Positions 1 to 8,176 of a DNA stretch of 10,096 nucleotides are shown here, piece after piece. Numbering within the stretch: position 1 is the stretch's first letter; the number at the start of each line of letters is the position of its first letter. The DNA comes from Rubrivivax sp. (GTDB lineage: Bacteria > Pseudomonadota > Gammaproteobacteria > Burkholderiales > Burkholderiaceae), in assembly GCA_004211235.1 (NCBI GenBank), contig SEEY01000094.1, positions 1-10,096 on the forward strand, given 5' to 3'. A program made the position numbers and the translations under genes. Under the pieces are notes generated by a model that was not told where the DNA came from, did not search any database, and was given only the letters and a program-made list of their open reading frames with translations.

Positions 1-567
1 ATCGAGAGCTATGACTTCGTGCGCGACTTCGTCGGCACGGTCGCCGCGGCCGGCTGCGAGGTCTTCATCGTGCACGCCCGCAATGCCTGGCTGCAGGGGC
101 TGTCGCCCAAGGAAAACCGCGAGATTCCGCCGCTGCGCTACGAACTCGTCGCACAGCTCAAGCGCGACTTCCCGCAGCTCACCATCGCCGTCAATGGCGG
201 CCTCAAATCGCCGGACGAGATCGCCGGCCAGCTCGAGCGGGTGGACGGCGTCATGGTCGGCCGCGAGGCCTATCACGAGCCCTGGAGCATGGCGCAGTGG
301 GACTCGCGCTTCTTCGGTGCTGCGGACCCGGCCGCGTCACGCGAGCAGGTGGAAGAAGCGTGGCTGGCCTATCTCGACCGCGTGCACGCCACCGGCCGCT
401 CCTGGGCCCATGCCATGCGCCATGCCCTGGGTCTTTGGAACGGCACGCCCGGCGCACGCCGCTGGCGCCAGGTCTGGAGCGACCATCGCCTGAAGGCGCT
501 GCCGCCCCGCGAGGTCGCCGTGCGCGCCACCGCTGCACGGCTGGGGCACGGCGGTGCAGGGCAGTGA
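1..567 (+). CDS. dusA: tRNA-dihydrouridine(20/20a) synthase DusA, C-terminal part (5' end outside window)
   Basis: DusA reduces uridine to dihydrouridine in the D-loop of tRNA (positions 20/20a), using FMN and NADPH in the cytoplasm. The reading frame is open from base 1 and ends with TGA at 565-567, leaving 188 residues. Visible family signatures are the FIVHARNAWLQGLSPKENRE segment (about residues 22-41 of the fragment), the NGG phosphate-binding turn (about 65-67) and VDGVMVGREAY (about 81-91), which form the FMN-binding side of the TIM barrel. The helical tRNA-recognition domain follows, with the family's H..R...GL..G.PGARRWR pattern near the end. The catalytic cysteine lies in the missing N-terminal part. 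The gene overlaps the next start codon by 14 bases, so the two are likely co-transcribed. The DusA subtype call rests on close resemblance to the E. coli DusA motif block; DusB and DusC lack this exact HAR...KENRE signature. Confidence 0.95.
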   Translation: MESYDFVRDFVGTVAAAGCEVFIVHARNAWLQGLSPKENREIPPLRYELVAQLKRDFPQLTIAVNGGLKSPDEIAGQLERVDGVMVGREAYHEPWSMAQWDSRFFGAADPAASREQVEEAWLAYLDRVHATGRSWAHAMRHALGLWNGTPGARRWRQVWSDHRLKALPPREVAVRATAARLGHGGAGQ

Positions 568-1123
568 GTTCGCCGTCTTCCCCACGGCGCTGGGCCATTG
601 CGCCGTCGCCTGGCGCGGCGATGCCGGCGAGGGGCTGATCGGCGCGCAGCTGCCCGCGGCCAACGTCGGCGCGCTGCGTGAGCTCATGCAGCGCCGCTTC
701 TCTGGCGCCGTCGAGGCCGAACCGCCCGCGCCGGTGCGCGAGGCCATCGTCCTCGTCCAGCGCCTGCTCGGCGGCGAACTGGCCGATCACCGGGAGATGC
801 TGACCATCAAGCTCGATGATCGCGACGTCCCGGAGTTCGACCGCATGGCGCTGCGGCTGACGCGCCAGATCCCCGTCGGCCACACCCGCACCTACGGCGA
901 GATCGCCGCGGCACTGGGCGATGCCGGTGCCGCGCGCGCCGTGGGCCGCGCCGAAGGGCACAACCGCTTCGCGCCGATCGTGCCCTGCCATCGCGTGCTC
1001 GGTGCAGGCGGAGCGCCCACGGGGTTCTCGGCGCCGGGAGGCATCGACACCAAACGTCGCCTGCTGCTCATCGAAGCCCGCGCGGCAGGGCAGCTGGCGG
1101 GCGACCAGCAGCCGCTCTTCTAA
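554..1123 (+). CDS. ogt: Methylated-DNA--protein-cysteine S-methyltransferase (Ogt/MGMT family)
   Basis: This is a suicide repair protein that transfers alkyl groups from O6-alkylguanine (and O4-alkylthymine) in DNA to its own cysteine. The product is 189 residues. The N-terminal half (about 1-100) is a degenerate ferredoxin-like domain. The C-terminal half carries the conserved IPVGHTRTYGEIA (106-118), the DNA-binding helix with RAVGRAEGHN (128-137), and the active-site PCHRV with nucleophile Cys145 (codon 986-988), followed by the glycine loop and KRRLLLIE (about 168-175). In most homologues the Asn before the active site is followed by Pro; here it is NRFAPIVPCHR, a mild deviation. The GTG start at 554 lies inside the dusA end (14-base overlap). 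It is preferred because the domain begins within the first ten residues and no in-frame ATG exists nearby. The family is certain; Ogt versus a constitutive MGMT name is convention. No Ada-type N-terminal metal-binding domain is present. Confidence 0.93.
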   Translation: MQGSEFAVFPTALGHCAVAWRGDAGEGLIGAQLPAANVGALRELMQRRFSGAVEAEPPAPVREAIVLVQRLLGGELADHREMLTIKLDDRDVPEFDRMALRLTRQIPVGHTRTYGEIAAALGDAGAARAVGRAEGHNRFAPIVPCHRVLGAGGAPTGFSAPGGIDTKRRLLLIEARAAGQLAGDQQPLF

Positions 1124-1131
1124 TGCGTTAG

Positions 1132-1151
1132 CTGTCGGCCGCCTCCGACAG
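1132..1151 (+). terminator. Hairpin 9 bases after the ogt stop, possible transcript end
   Basis: A perfect 7-bp inverted repeat, CTGTCGG (1132-1138) and CCGACAG (1145-1151), encloses a 6-base loop. It is the first structure after the ogt stop codon and could mark the 3' end of the dusA-ogt transcript. No run of T follows on the plus strand, so it is not a canonical intrinsic terminator; Rho-dependent ending with a protective hairpin is equally possible. Confidence 0.35.
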
Positions 1152-1170
1152 AGCGCGCGGCACTTTCCTA

Positions 1171-1185
1171 CCCGGCTTTGCCGGG
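1171..1185. repeat. Small perfect hairpin in the ogt-lipoprotein gap
   Basis: CCCGGC (1171-1176) and GCCGGG (1180-1185) pair across a TTT loop. It lies in the 163-base gap 1124-1286, which also contains a near-direct repeat (GCCGGGCAAATC near 1207 and GCCGGCAAATC near 1230). I see no convincing sigma-70 -35/-10 pair in this gap. The function is unknown: second terminator hairpin, leader element or chance in GC-rich DNA. Confidence 0.3.
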
Positions 1186-1286
1186 CTCGCCGACGGTGGC
1201 GCGCTGGCCGGGCAAATCCAATGTCCATGCCGGCAAATCGACCGGTGATACGGACCGGAGAGCTACCGGCCGACTGAGGAGCCTCC

Positions 1287-2339
1287 ATGACCCCCATCCG
1301 ACGCCTGCCTGCGCAGGGCTGCATCCTGCTTGCCGTGCTGGCACTGGCAGCTTGTGGTGGTGGAGGCGGAGGCGGAGGCGCTCAGGGCAGCGCCACGCCG
1401 TCCACGCCGCCGGTCGTCACCGTTCCGCCGCCTACCACGCCCGTCGACCCGACGCCCCCGGCCTCAGCACCTTCGGCACCGCCGACGGACACGGGGCCCG
1501 GCAGCAGCATCACCTGTACCTCGGGTGATACGCCGGTGGTCGCCGCAGCGAACTTCGAGCTCGTCAATGCCGTTCGCGCGGATGCCGGCGTGCCGCAGCT
1601 CGTCTATCTGCCAGCGCTCGGAGCGACAGCGCAGGACCACGCCCGGTACGTGGCCTTCAACGGCAACAGCGGCTCCAGTGAAACGGCAGGCCTGCCCTGC
1701 TTCACCGGCGCGACCGTGGAAGAGCGCCTGGCCGCTGCCGGCGTGGCGCCCGTGCAGCGACCGGGCATGCGCCCGCACGGCGAGAGTGTGCTGGCCTATG
1801 ACGCGCCCTCGAGCGCGGCGTTCGGGCCGGCGAAGATCGTCGAGGACGCGTTGAACAACCTCTACGGGCGCATGCTGCTGCTCAACCCGATGGCGCAGCA
1901 GGGCGGGGTGGGCATGTCGGTGCAGCCGCAGCGGCGCGCGCTGGTGCTGGACGTCGCGGGCGCCGCGGACGCCAGCGCATCAAGCGACAGCTTCGCCGTG
2001 TGGCCGCGCGACGGCAGCACGGGCCTGCCGGTGCGCATGCTGGCCTCCAACATGAAGCCGCTTGACGCCGCGCTGACCGAAGGCTACCCGGTCACGCTGC
2101 ATGCCCTTGCACCCGTGCAGGTGAGCCGCTTCGCCATGACGTACGCGGGCAGTGGCAATCCGGTGGCGGCCACGCTGGTGACGAGCGCCAACGACCGCCA
2201 TGCCTTCCTGAGCCAGAACGAGGCGGCGCTGGTGCCGGAGGCCCCCTTGGCGGCCGGCACCCAGTACCGCGTGGAACTGGACGCCATCGTGGGCACGACG
2301 GCCGTCCACCGCAGCTGGTTGTTCACCACGGCGCCCTGA
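1287..2339 (+). CDS. Secreted lipoprotein with divergent CAP/SCP domain
   Basis: The 350-residue product starts with a lipoprotein signal: positively charged N-region (R5, R6), hydrophobic core and lipobox LAAC with Cys23. Eight glycines follow (24-31), then a Pro/Thr/Ala linker to about residue 72, a layout common for surface or periplasmic lipoproteins of Burkholderiales. Residues about 85-215 match the CAP (SCP/PR1) pattern: FELVNAVRADAGVPQL, a helix with H118, the ERLAAAG segment, GES (165-167) and LLLNPMAQQGGVG (about 197-209). Of the CAP cavity residues, H118, E132 and E166 can be proposed, but the positions where homologues usually have His appear to be Ser131 and Gly194, so any metal-site chemistry may be lost. 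The last 85 residues look like a beta-rich domain ending in SWLFTTAP. A strong ribosome site, GAGGAG (1276-1281), sits 5 bases before ATG and fixes the start. CAP proteins have diverse, often unknown roles; none is assigned. Confidence 0.88.
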   Translation: MTPIRRLPAQGCILLAVLALAACGGGGGGGGAQGSATPSTPPVVTVPPPTTPVDPTPPASAPSAPPTDTGPGSSITCTSGDTPVVAAANFELVNAVRADAGVPQLVYLPALGATAQDHARYVAFNGNSGSSETAGLPCFTGATVEERLAAAGVAPVQRPGMRPHGESVLAYDAPSSAAFGPAKIVEDALNNLYGRMLLLNPMAQQGGVGMSVQPQRRALVLDVAGAADASASSDSFAVWPRDGSTGLPVRMLASNMKPLDAALTEGYPVTLHALAPVQVSRFAMTYAGSGNPVAATLVTSANDRHAFLSQNEAALVPEAPLAAGTQYRVELDAIVGTTAVHRSWLFTTAP

Positions 2340-2386
2340 GCGAAGGCGGTTGCACGACGTGGCCGCCGTGGCCGCGACAATCGCGC

Positions 2387-3640
2387 ATGTCCTTCGCTTC
2401 CCTGGGCCTCGCGCCCCCCCTGGTGCGCGCCGTGCGCGAGCAGGGCTATCACGCCCCCACAGCTGTCCAGAGCGCGGCGCTGCCGGCAGTGCTCGCCGGC
2501 CGCGACGTGCTCGCCATCGCCCAGACGGGCTCGGGCAAGACCGCGGCTTTCGCGTTGCCCTTGCTGCAGCGTCTCGTCAACTCGCCGCCCGGCCCGGGCC
2601 CGCGCGCGCTCGTGCTGGCGCCTACGCGCGAGCTCGCCATGCAGACCGCCGAGTTGCTGCGCCAGATTTCGGCTTTGCTGCTGTATCGCCCCAGGATCGC
2701 ACTGGCCTTCGGCGGCGTGTCCATCAATCCGCAGCTGATGGCGCTGCGCGGCGGCTGCGACGTGATGGTCGCCACGCCCGGCCGCCTGCTCGACTTGCTG
2801 GACCACAACGGCTTGACGCTGGCCGGCGTGCAATGCCTGGTGCTGGACGAAGCCGACCGGCTGCTCGGCCAGGGCTTCGCAGACGAGCTGCAGCGGGTGC
2901 TGGCCCGGCTGCCGGCGCAGCGCCAATCGCTGCTGTTCTCCGCCACTTTTGCAGCGCCTGTGCAGGCACTGGCGGAGCAGCTGCTGCGCGACCCGGTGCG
3001 CATCACCATCGAGGAGGCCGCCCCGCGCATCACCCAGCGCGCCATCCAGCTCGACCGCGCCCAGCGCCTGCCGGCGCTGCGCGAACTGCTGAAGGCCGAG
3101 GGCTGGGAGCGGGCACTCGTCTTCGTCGCCAGCCGCTACACGGCCGACCTCGTCTCGGACAAGCTGTTCGCCCATGGCTTCAAGGCCGGGGTGCTGCACG
3201 GCGAGCTGAGCCAGGGGGCGCGGCAGGACGTGTTGGCCGCGCTGAAGGCTGGCAGCGTCAAGGTGCTGGTGGCCACCGACGTGGCCGCGCGCGGCCTGCA
3301 CGTCGAGGCACTGGATGCCGTCGTCAATTACGAACTGCCGCGTTCGGCGGCCGACTACACCCACCGCATCGGCCGCACCGGCCGGGCGGGTGCCGAGGGC
3401 GTGGCGGTCAGCTTCATCTGCGCGGACAGCGCCGAGAACGCCGAGAGCCACTTCCGCCTCATCGAGAAGCGCCAGGGCCAGCGGGTGCCGCGAGAGCGTC
3501 TGCCGGGCTTCGAGCCCACGGCGGTGGCGACCGAGGCGCAGGCCGCCGGTGGCATCAAGAGCGCAACGCGCAAGAGCAAGAAGGACAAGCTGCGCGAGGC
3601 CGCAGCGCAGGCAGCAGGGGCGACCGACGATGGGCATTGA
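2387..3640 (+). CDS. rhlE: DEAD-box ATP-dependent RNA helicase, RhlE-like
   Basis: The product is a 417-residue cytoplasmic RNA helicase that uses ATP to unwind short RNA duplexes, as in ribosome assembly or RNA turnover. All core motifs are present: Q motif with F3, PTAVQ ending at Q28, motif I AQTGSGKT (45-52), Ia PTRELA (79-84), Ib TPGR (130-133), II DEAD (154-157), III SAT (185-187), V ATDVAARG (296-303) and VI HRIGRTGR (326-333). The C-terminal tail (about 375-417) is short, Ala-rich and ends with a lysine cluster (about 395-403), typical of RNA-contacting tails, but lacks the long basic extension of the larger RhlE proteins. It opens with MSFASLGL, as RhlE proteins commonly do. The ATG at 2387 fits the Q-motif position, although no clear Shine-Dalgarno precedes it. 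It lies 47 bases after the lipoprotein gene and overlaps the next gene by 11 bases. RhlE is the best subtype guess among RhlE, RhlB, SrmB and DbpA. Confidence 0.92.
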   Translation: MSFASLGLAPPLVRAVREQGYHAPTAVQSAALPAVLAGRDVLAIAQTGSGKTAAFALPLLQRLVNSPPGPGPRALVLAPTRELAMQTAELLRQISALLLYRPRIALAFGGVSINPQLMALRGGCDVMVATPGRLLDLLDHNGLTLAGVQCLVLDEADRLLGQGFADELQRVLARLPAQRQSLLFSATFAAPVQALAEQLLRDPVRITIEEAAPRITQRAIQLDRAQRLPALRELLKAEGWERALVFVASRYTADLVSDKLFAHGFKAGVLHGELSQGARQDVLAALKAGSVKVLVATDVAARGLHVEALDAVVNYELPRSAADYTHRIGRTGRAGAEGVAVSFICADSAENAESHFRLIEKRQGQRVPRERLPGFEPTAVATEAQAAGGIKSATRKSKKDKLREAAAQAAGATDDGH

Positions 3641-4100
3641 GATCGAACGCAAGTTCCTCGTCACGGGGAACGGCTGGCGCCAGCCTGCCGGGCGCCAGAC
3701 GCGCTTCAGCCAGGGGTACCTGAGCCGCGACCCGGCCCGCACGGTGCGCGTGCGCATCGCCGGCGATGCGGCCTTCCTGACCATCAAGGGCGCCACGCAG
3801 GGCGCCACACGTGCCGAGTTCGAGTACGCGGTGCCGCTGGCCGATGCCCAGGCGCTGCTGGCGATGAGCGACGGCCCGGTCGTCGAGAAGATCCGCCACC
3901 TCTGCCTGGTCGAGGGCATGACCTGGGAGGTCGACGAGTTCCTCGGCGCCAATGCCGGCCTCGTCGTCGCCGAGATCGAGCTGCAGTCGGAGGGTCAGGC
4001 ATTTGCCCGGCCGACCTGGCTGGGCGCGGAGGTGACCGGCGATGGCCGCTACGTCAACGCCAACCTGGCGGTGAGGCCGTTCACGAGCTGGCCCGCCTGA
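3630..4100 (+). CDS. CYTH domain (triphosphate tunnel metalloenzyme) protein, probable inorganic triphosphatase
   Basis: This short CYTH protein has 156 residues. The hallmark ExExK is at the N-terminus (E4, E6, K8 in MGIEIERKFLV). The alternating charged strands that line the tunnel follow: QGYLS with RTVRVRI (R37, R40, R42), TIKG (K53), RAEFEY (R61, E63, E65), EKIRH (K87, R89), WEVDEF (E100, D102, E103), EIEL (E115, E117) and the closing TGDGRYVNANL. Small bacterial members of this size, such as the Nitrosomonas europaea enzyme, hydrolyse inorganic triphosphate with divalent metal; class IV adenylate cyclases and thiamine triphosphatases share the fold. No CHAD domain is attached. The ATG at 3630 lies inside the helicase stop region (11-base overlap, different frame), which suggests translational coupling. 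The longer open frame upstream merely runs through the helicase gene in another phase. Substrate assignment is by family only. Confidence 0.92.
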   Translation: MGIEIERKFLVTGNGWRQPAGRQTRFSQGYLSRDPARTVRVRIAGDAAFLTIKGATQGATRAEFEYAVPLADAQALLAMSDGPVVEKIRHLCLVEGMTWEVDEFLGANAGLVVAEIELQSEGQAFARPTWLGAEVTGDGRYVNANLAVRPFTSWPA

Positions 4101-4209
4101 GGGTTGCGGTCGTCGCGCATCCGCGGCGCGGCGGGCCGCGTAGGCATGTCATACGCCCGCCATTCGAGCGGACGAAGATGCACCGTTTGGCTCCTGCCCG
4201 TCACGCCCC

Positions 4210-4611
4210 GTGCCCTCCCTCCTGTCATCGCTGTTGCAACGAACGCGCGCCGGCATCCTCGTGATGCTGCTGGTCGTGCTGCCGCTGCAGAGCGTGACGC
4301 AGCTCGTCGCCGGCGCAGCGCAGGATCCGCGGCTGACCAGGGATGCGCTCACCTGGACGGTCAGCAAGGGCTCGTCGAGCGAGTTGCATGAGCATGGCGG
4401 CGTCTTCCACAAGCATTCGCCGGGCACCGCGGACGTGCTGCAGGTCGGCGAGCCGGCCGATGACTCACCGGGCGGGGCCACGGCCTTCCTGGCCTGGCTG
4501 CCGGCGGCATTGCAGATGCCGCCCGCCGAGGGCGACGCCCATGTCGCCGTGGCGAGCCTGGACTGGCGTGACCGTGTCGTCGCGCCACCGCTGACGCCGC
4601 CGCGCGGCTGA
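4210..4611 (+). CDS. Small exported histidine-rich protein preceding the TonB receptor
   Basis: I do not recognise a named family with confidence. The 133-residue product has an N-terminal signal or anchor: basic R11/R13 followed by the hydrophobic segment 15-37, with possible cleavage around the VAGAA region (33-37). The mature part carries the spaced cluster H60, H62, H67, H69 (ELHEHGGVFHKH), a likely metal-binding site, and ends with a Pro-rich APPLTPPRG. Third codon positions are strongly G/C, supporting real coding. The frame is open back to a stop at 4141, but the only plausible starts are GTG 4210 and ATG 4264; the later one would remove the charged N-region, so GTG is preferred although no Shine-Dalgarno is visible. 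The layout (LPLQ hydrophobic segment, then a His cluster) recalls the small periplasmic proteins found near metal transport genes, such as CzcI-like or DUF2946-like proteins. This is resemblance in style, not a proven homology. The preceding gap (4101-4209) holds only a weak GC hairpin (4122-4140). Confidence 0.75.
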   Translation: MPSLLSSLLQRTRAGILVMLLVVLPLQSVTQLVAGAAQDPRLTRDALTWTVSKGSSSELHEHGGVFHKHSPGTADVLQVGEPADDSPGGATAFLAWLPAALQMPPAEGDAHVAVASLDWRDRVVAPPLTPPRG

Positions 4612-4658
4612 ACCGCTCGGGCGCTTCCGGCGCCGTTCCGACACCCACCGATTCCTGT

Positions 4659-4676
4659 CCGTCGTGCCAACGACGG
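4659..4676. repeat. Perfect inverted repeat upstream of the TonB receptor gene
   Basis: CCGTCGT (4659-4665) and ACGACGG (4670-4676) form a 7-bp perfect dyad with a 4-base centre (GCCA). It is flanked by a possible outer pairing of GGCGCCG (4629-4635) with CGGCGCC (4678-4684). The dyad lies 46 bases before the receptor ATG in the 111-base gap 4612-4722. It may be an operator for a dimeric regulator or an RNA hairpin in the leader. It does not resemble the AT-rich Fur or Zur boxes I know. Confidence 0.35.
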
Positions 4677-4722
4677 CCGGCGCCTGCGCACGCCTGCAGG
4701 CCGCCGCTTGCCGAGACTTCCC

Positions 4723-6834
4723 ATGCCCAAGAACCGACGATTGCAGCCGACGCTGCTCGCCGCCGCCGCCTGCCTGCTCGCCACCGCCGCCCAGGCCCAG
4801 AGCGAAGCCCCCTTCATCGTCGCCACCGCCGTGCTGGAGAAGGTCGAGATATCCGGCCGCCACTACGACAACGCCATCGGCAGCGCCGATGCTGCTTCCC
4901 AGGGCACCATTCGCGCCGACCTGCTCAAGAGCCGCCCCGCGCTGCGCCCGGGCGAGGTGCTGGAGTTCGTGCCCGGCGTCATCGTCACGCAGCACTCCGG
5001 CGACGGCAAGGCCAACCAGTACTTCCTGCGCGGCTTCAACCTCGACCACGGCACCGACTTCGCCACCACCGTCAATGGCCTGCCCGTCAACATGCCGACG
5101 CACGGCCACGGCCAGGGCTATTCGGACCTGAACTTCCTGATCCCCGAGCTGGTCGACCGCATCGAGTACCGCAAGGGGCCGTACTTCGCCAAGACGGGTG
5201 ACTTCTCCGCTGCCGGTTCGGCCGACATTGCCTACCGCAACACGCTGGACGAGAACTTCGCCGCGCTGACGCTGGGCCAGCGCCAGTTCCAGCGCTTCGT
5301 CGGCGCGGGCTCCACCAAGCTCGGCGGCGGGCTGAGTCTGCTCGGCGCCGTCGAGGTGCAGCGCAACGACGGGCCGTGGAAGCTGCCGGAACGGCTGCGC
5401 AAGAGCAACGGCGTGCTGACCTTGTCTGCCGGCACCCGTGCCGAGGGCTGGAGCGCCAGCCTGATGGGCTATGACGCGAAGTGGAACTCGACCGACCAGG
5501 TGCCCGAGCGCCTGATCGAGGCTGGCAGCTACCAGGGCCAGCCTTTCGGCCGCTTCGACGCCATCGACACCAGCGACGGCGGCGAGACGCGGCGCAGCAG
5601 CGTCTCCGGCGAGTGGCACCGCAGCACGGGCCGCGAGACGACGAACGTGGCGGCCTACGCCATGGCCTATCGCCTCAAGCTGTTCTCCAACTTCACCTAT
5701 GCGCTGGAGCGCCCGGGTGACGGCGACCAGTTCCTGCAGCAGGACCGGCGCAGCGTCTACGGCGCCAGTGCCAGCCATGCCATCGAGCATCGCCTGGGCG
5801 ACCTCCCGGCAAGGAGCGAAGTGGGCGTGCAGCTGCGCCAGGACCGCATCCGCGTCGGCCTCTACGACACCATCGAGCGACGCATCACCGCCACGACGCG
5901 CGACGACGATGTGCGCGAAACCCAGTTCGGCGTGTATGGCCAGACGTCGGTGGAGCTGGCGCCGTGGCTGCGCAGCGTCCTTGGGCTGCGGGCAGACCAG
6001 GCGCGCTTCAAGGTCGACAGCCCGTCGAATGCCGCCAACTCCGGCAGCGCGTCGGCGCACCTGTTTTCGCCCAAGCTGTCGCTGATCGCCGGGCCGTGGG
6101 CGAAGACCGAGTTCTTCTTCAACGCCGGCCGGGGCTTCCACAGCAACGACGCCCGCGGCACGACGGCCCAGGTCGACCCCAGGACCGGCGACGCCGTCGA
6201 CAAGGTGCCCGGCCTCGTCGCCGCGCGCGGCCTTGAGCTCGGCGCCCGCACGGAATGGCTGCCGGGCCTGCAGTCGTCGCTCGCACTGTGGAAGCTGGAC
6301 TTCGACTCCGAGCTGGTCTACGTCGGCGACGCCGGCGCGACGGAAGCCAACCGGCCGAGCAAGCGGCACGGCATCGAGTGGAACAACCGCTACGTGCCGC
6401 TGCCCTGGCTGCTGATCGACGCCGACCTGGCGTGGACACAGGCCCGCTTTGCCGACGTCGACCCGGCCGGCAACCGCATCCCCAACGCGGTCGACAAGGT
6501 GGCCTCCATCGCCGTCACGCTGCGCGACCTCGGCCCCTGGTCGGCGAGCCTGAACTGGCGCTACCTCGGCTCGGGTTCGTTGATCGAGGACAACAGCGTG
6601 CGCTCCCGCGCATCGCTGACGACCAATCTGCGCGTCAGCCGCAAGCTGCCGGCGATGTTCGGCAAGGACAGCGAACTCACGTTCGACGTCTTCAACCTCG
6701 GCAATCGCAAGGTCAACGACATCGAGTACTTCTACGAATCGCAGCTGCCCGGCGAGGCGGCGCCGGTGGCGGACAGGCATGTCCACCCCGCCGAGCCGCG
6801 CACGGTGCGCGTGACGTTGAAGATGGGATTCTGA
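4723..6834 (+). CDS. TonB-dependent outer-membrane receptor (metal or metal-complex uptake suspected)
   Basis: This 703-residue outer-membrane transporter is energised by TonB-ExbB-ExbD. A signal peptide (basic MPKNRR, hydrophobic 11-23) should be cleaved after AQA (residue 25). A likely TonB-box region, VLEKVEISG (37-45), follows. The plug domain (about 50-170) contains EFVPGVIVTQHSGDG, NQYFLRGFNLDHGTDF (98-113), NGLPVNMPTHGHGQGYSDL (118-136), DRIEYRKGPYFAKTGDFSAAGSADI and conserved Gly/Arg positions. The beta-barrel fills the rest, with recurrent aromatic strands, and ends in MGF, the terminal Phe recognised by the BAM complex. Histidines cluster in the plug (H91, H109, H127, H129) and near the end (H686, H688). 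The ATG at 4723 is chosen over the TTG at 4708 because it gives a proper signal peptide; the ribosome site is weak. The preceding small gene encodes an exported His-rich protein 111 bases upstream in the same direction. The receptor class is certain; the substrate is not, and siderophore or cobalamin uptake cannot be excluded. Confidence 0.94.
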   Translation: MPKNRRLQPTLLAAAACLLATAAQAQSEAPFIVATAVLEKVEISGRHYDNAIGSADAASQGTIRADLLKSRPALRPGEVLEFVPGVIVTQHSGDGKANQYFLRGFNLDHGTDFATTVNGLPVNMPTHGHGQGYSDLNFLIPELVDRIEYRKGPYFAKTGDFSAAGSADIAYRNTLDENFAALTLGQRQFQRFVGAGSTKLGGGLSLLGAVEVQRNDGPWKLPERLRKSNGVLTLSAGTRAEGWSASLMGYDAKWNSTDQVPERLIEAGSYQGQPFGRFDAIDTSDGGETRRSSVSGEWHRSTGRETTNVAAYAMAYRLKLFSNFTYALERPGDGDQFLQQDRRSVYGASASHAIEHRLGDLPARSEVGVQLRQDRIRVGLYDTIERRITATTRDDDVRETQFGVYGQTSVELAPWLRSVLGLRADQARFKVDSPSNAANSGSASAHLFSPKLSLIAGPWAKTEFFFNAGRGFHSNDARGTTAQVDPRTGDAVDKVPGLVAARGLELGARTEWLPGLQSSLALWKLDFDSELVYVGDAGATEANRPSKRHGIEWNNRYVPLPWLLIDADLAWTQARFADVDPAGNRIPNAVDKVASIAVTLRDLGPWSASLNWRYLGSGSLIEDNSVRSRASLTTNLRVSRKLPAMFGKDSELTFDVFNLGNRKVNDIEYFYESQLPGEAAPVADRHVHPAEPRTVRVTLKMGF

Positions 6835-8112
<1,278 letters not shown>

Positions 8113-8134
8113 TCGGCGACGACGCTGAACAAGC

Positions 8135-8176
8135 CCCTGGTGCGCAGCGCATAGCGCCGCCTGGCTGTCACCAGGG
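8135..8176. terminator. Inverted repeat between convergent ansB and rdgC
   Basis: CCCTGGTG (8135-8142) pairs with CACCAGGG (8169-8176), enclosing 26 bases that contain a smaller GCGC-ATA-GCGC hairpin (8147-8157). It covers the 55-base gap between the converging ansB and rdgC genes and runs over the rdgC stop codon, so it could stop transcripts from both sides. There is no T-run on either strand and the loop is long, so confidence is low. Confidence 0.33.

Noticed and set aside
251..1324. A 357-codon minus-strand open frame opposite dusA and ogt
   Set aside because: It overlaps two recognised genes and the translation is Arg-rich without any family signature.
2084..3952. A 622-codon minus-strand open frame across the lipoprotein, helicase and CYTH genes
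   Set aside because: It crosses three well-supported plus-strand genes, has low-complexity His/Gln/Arg/Ala content, and shows no motif or start signal.
4122..4140. GC hairpin CGCGGC/GCCGCG after the CYTH gene as a terminator
   Set aside because: It has only 6 bp, a 7-base GC loop and no T-run. Such matches are expected by chance in DNA this GC-rich.
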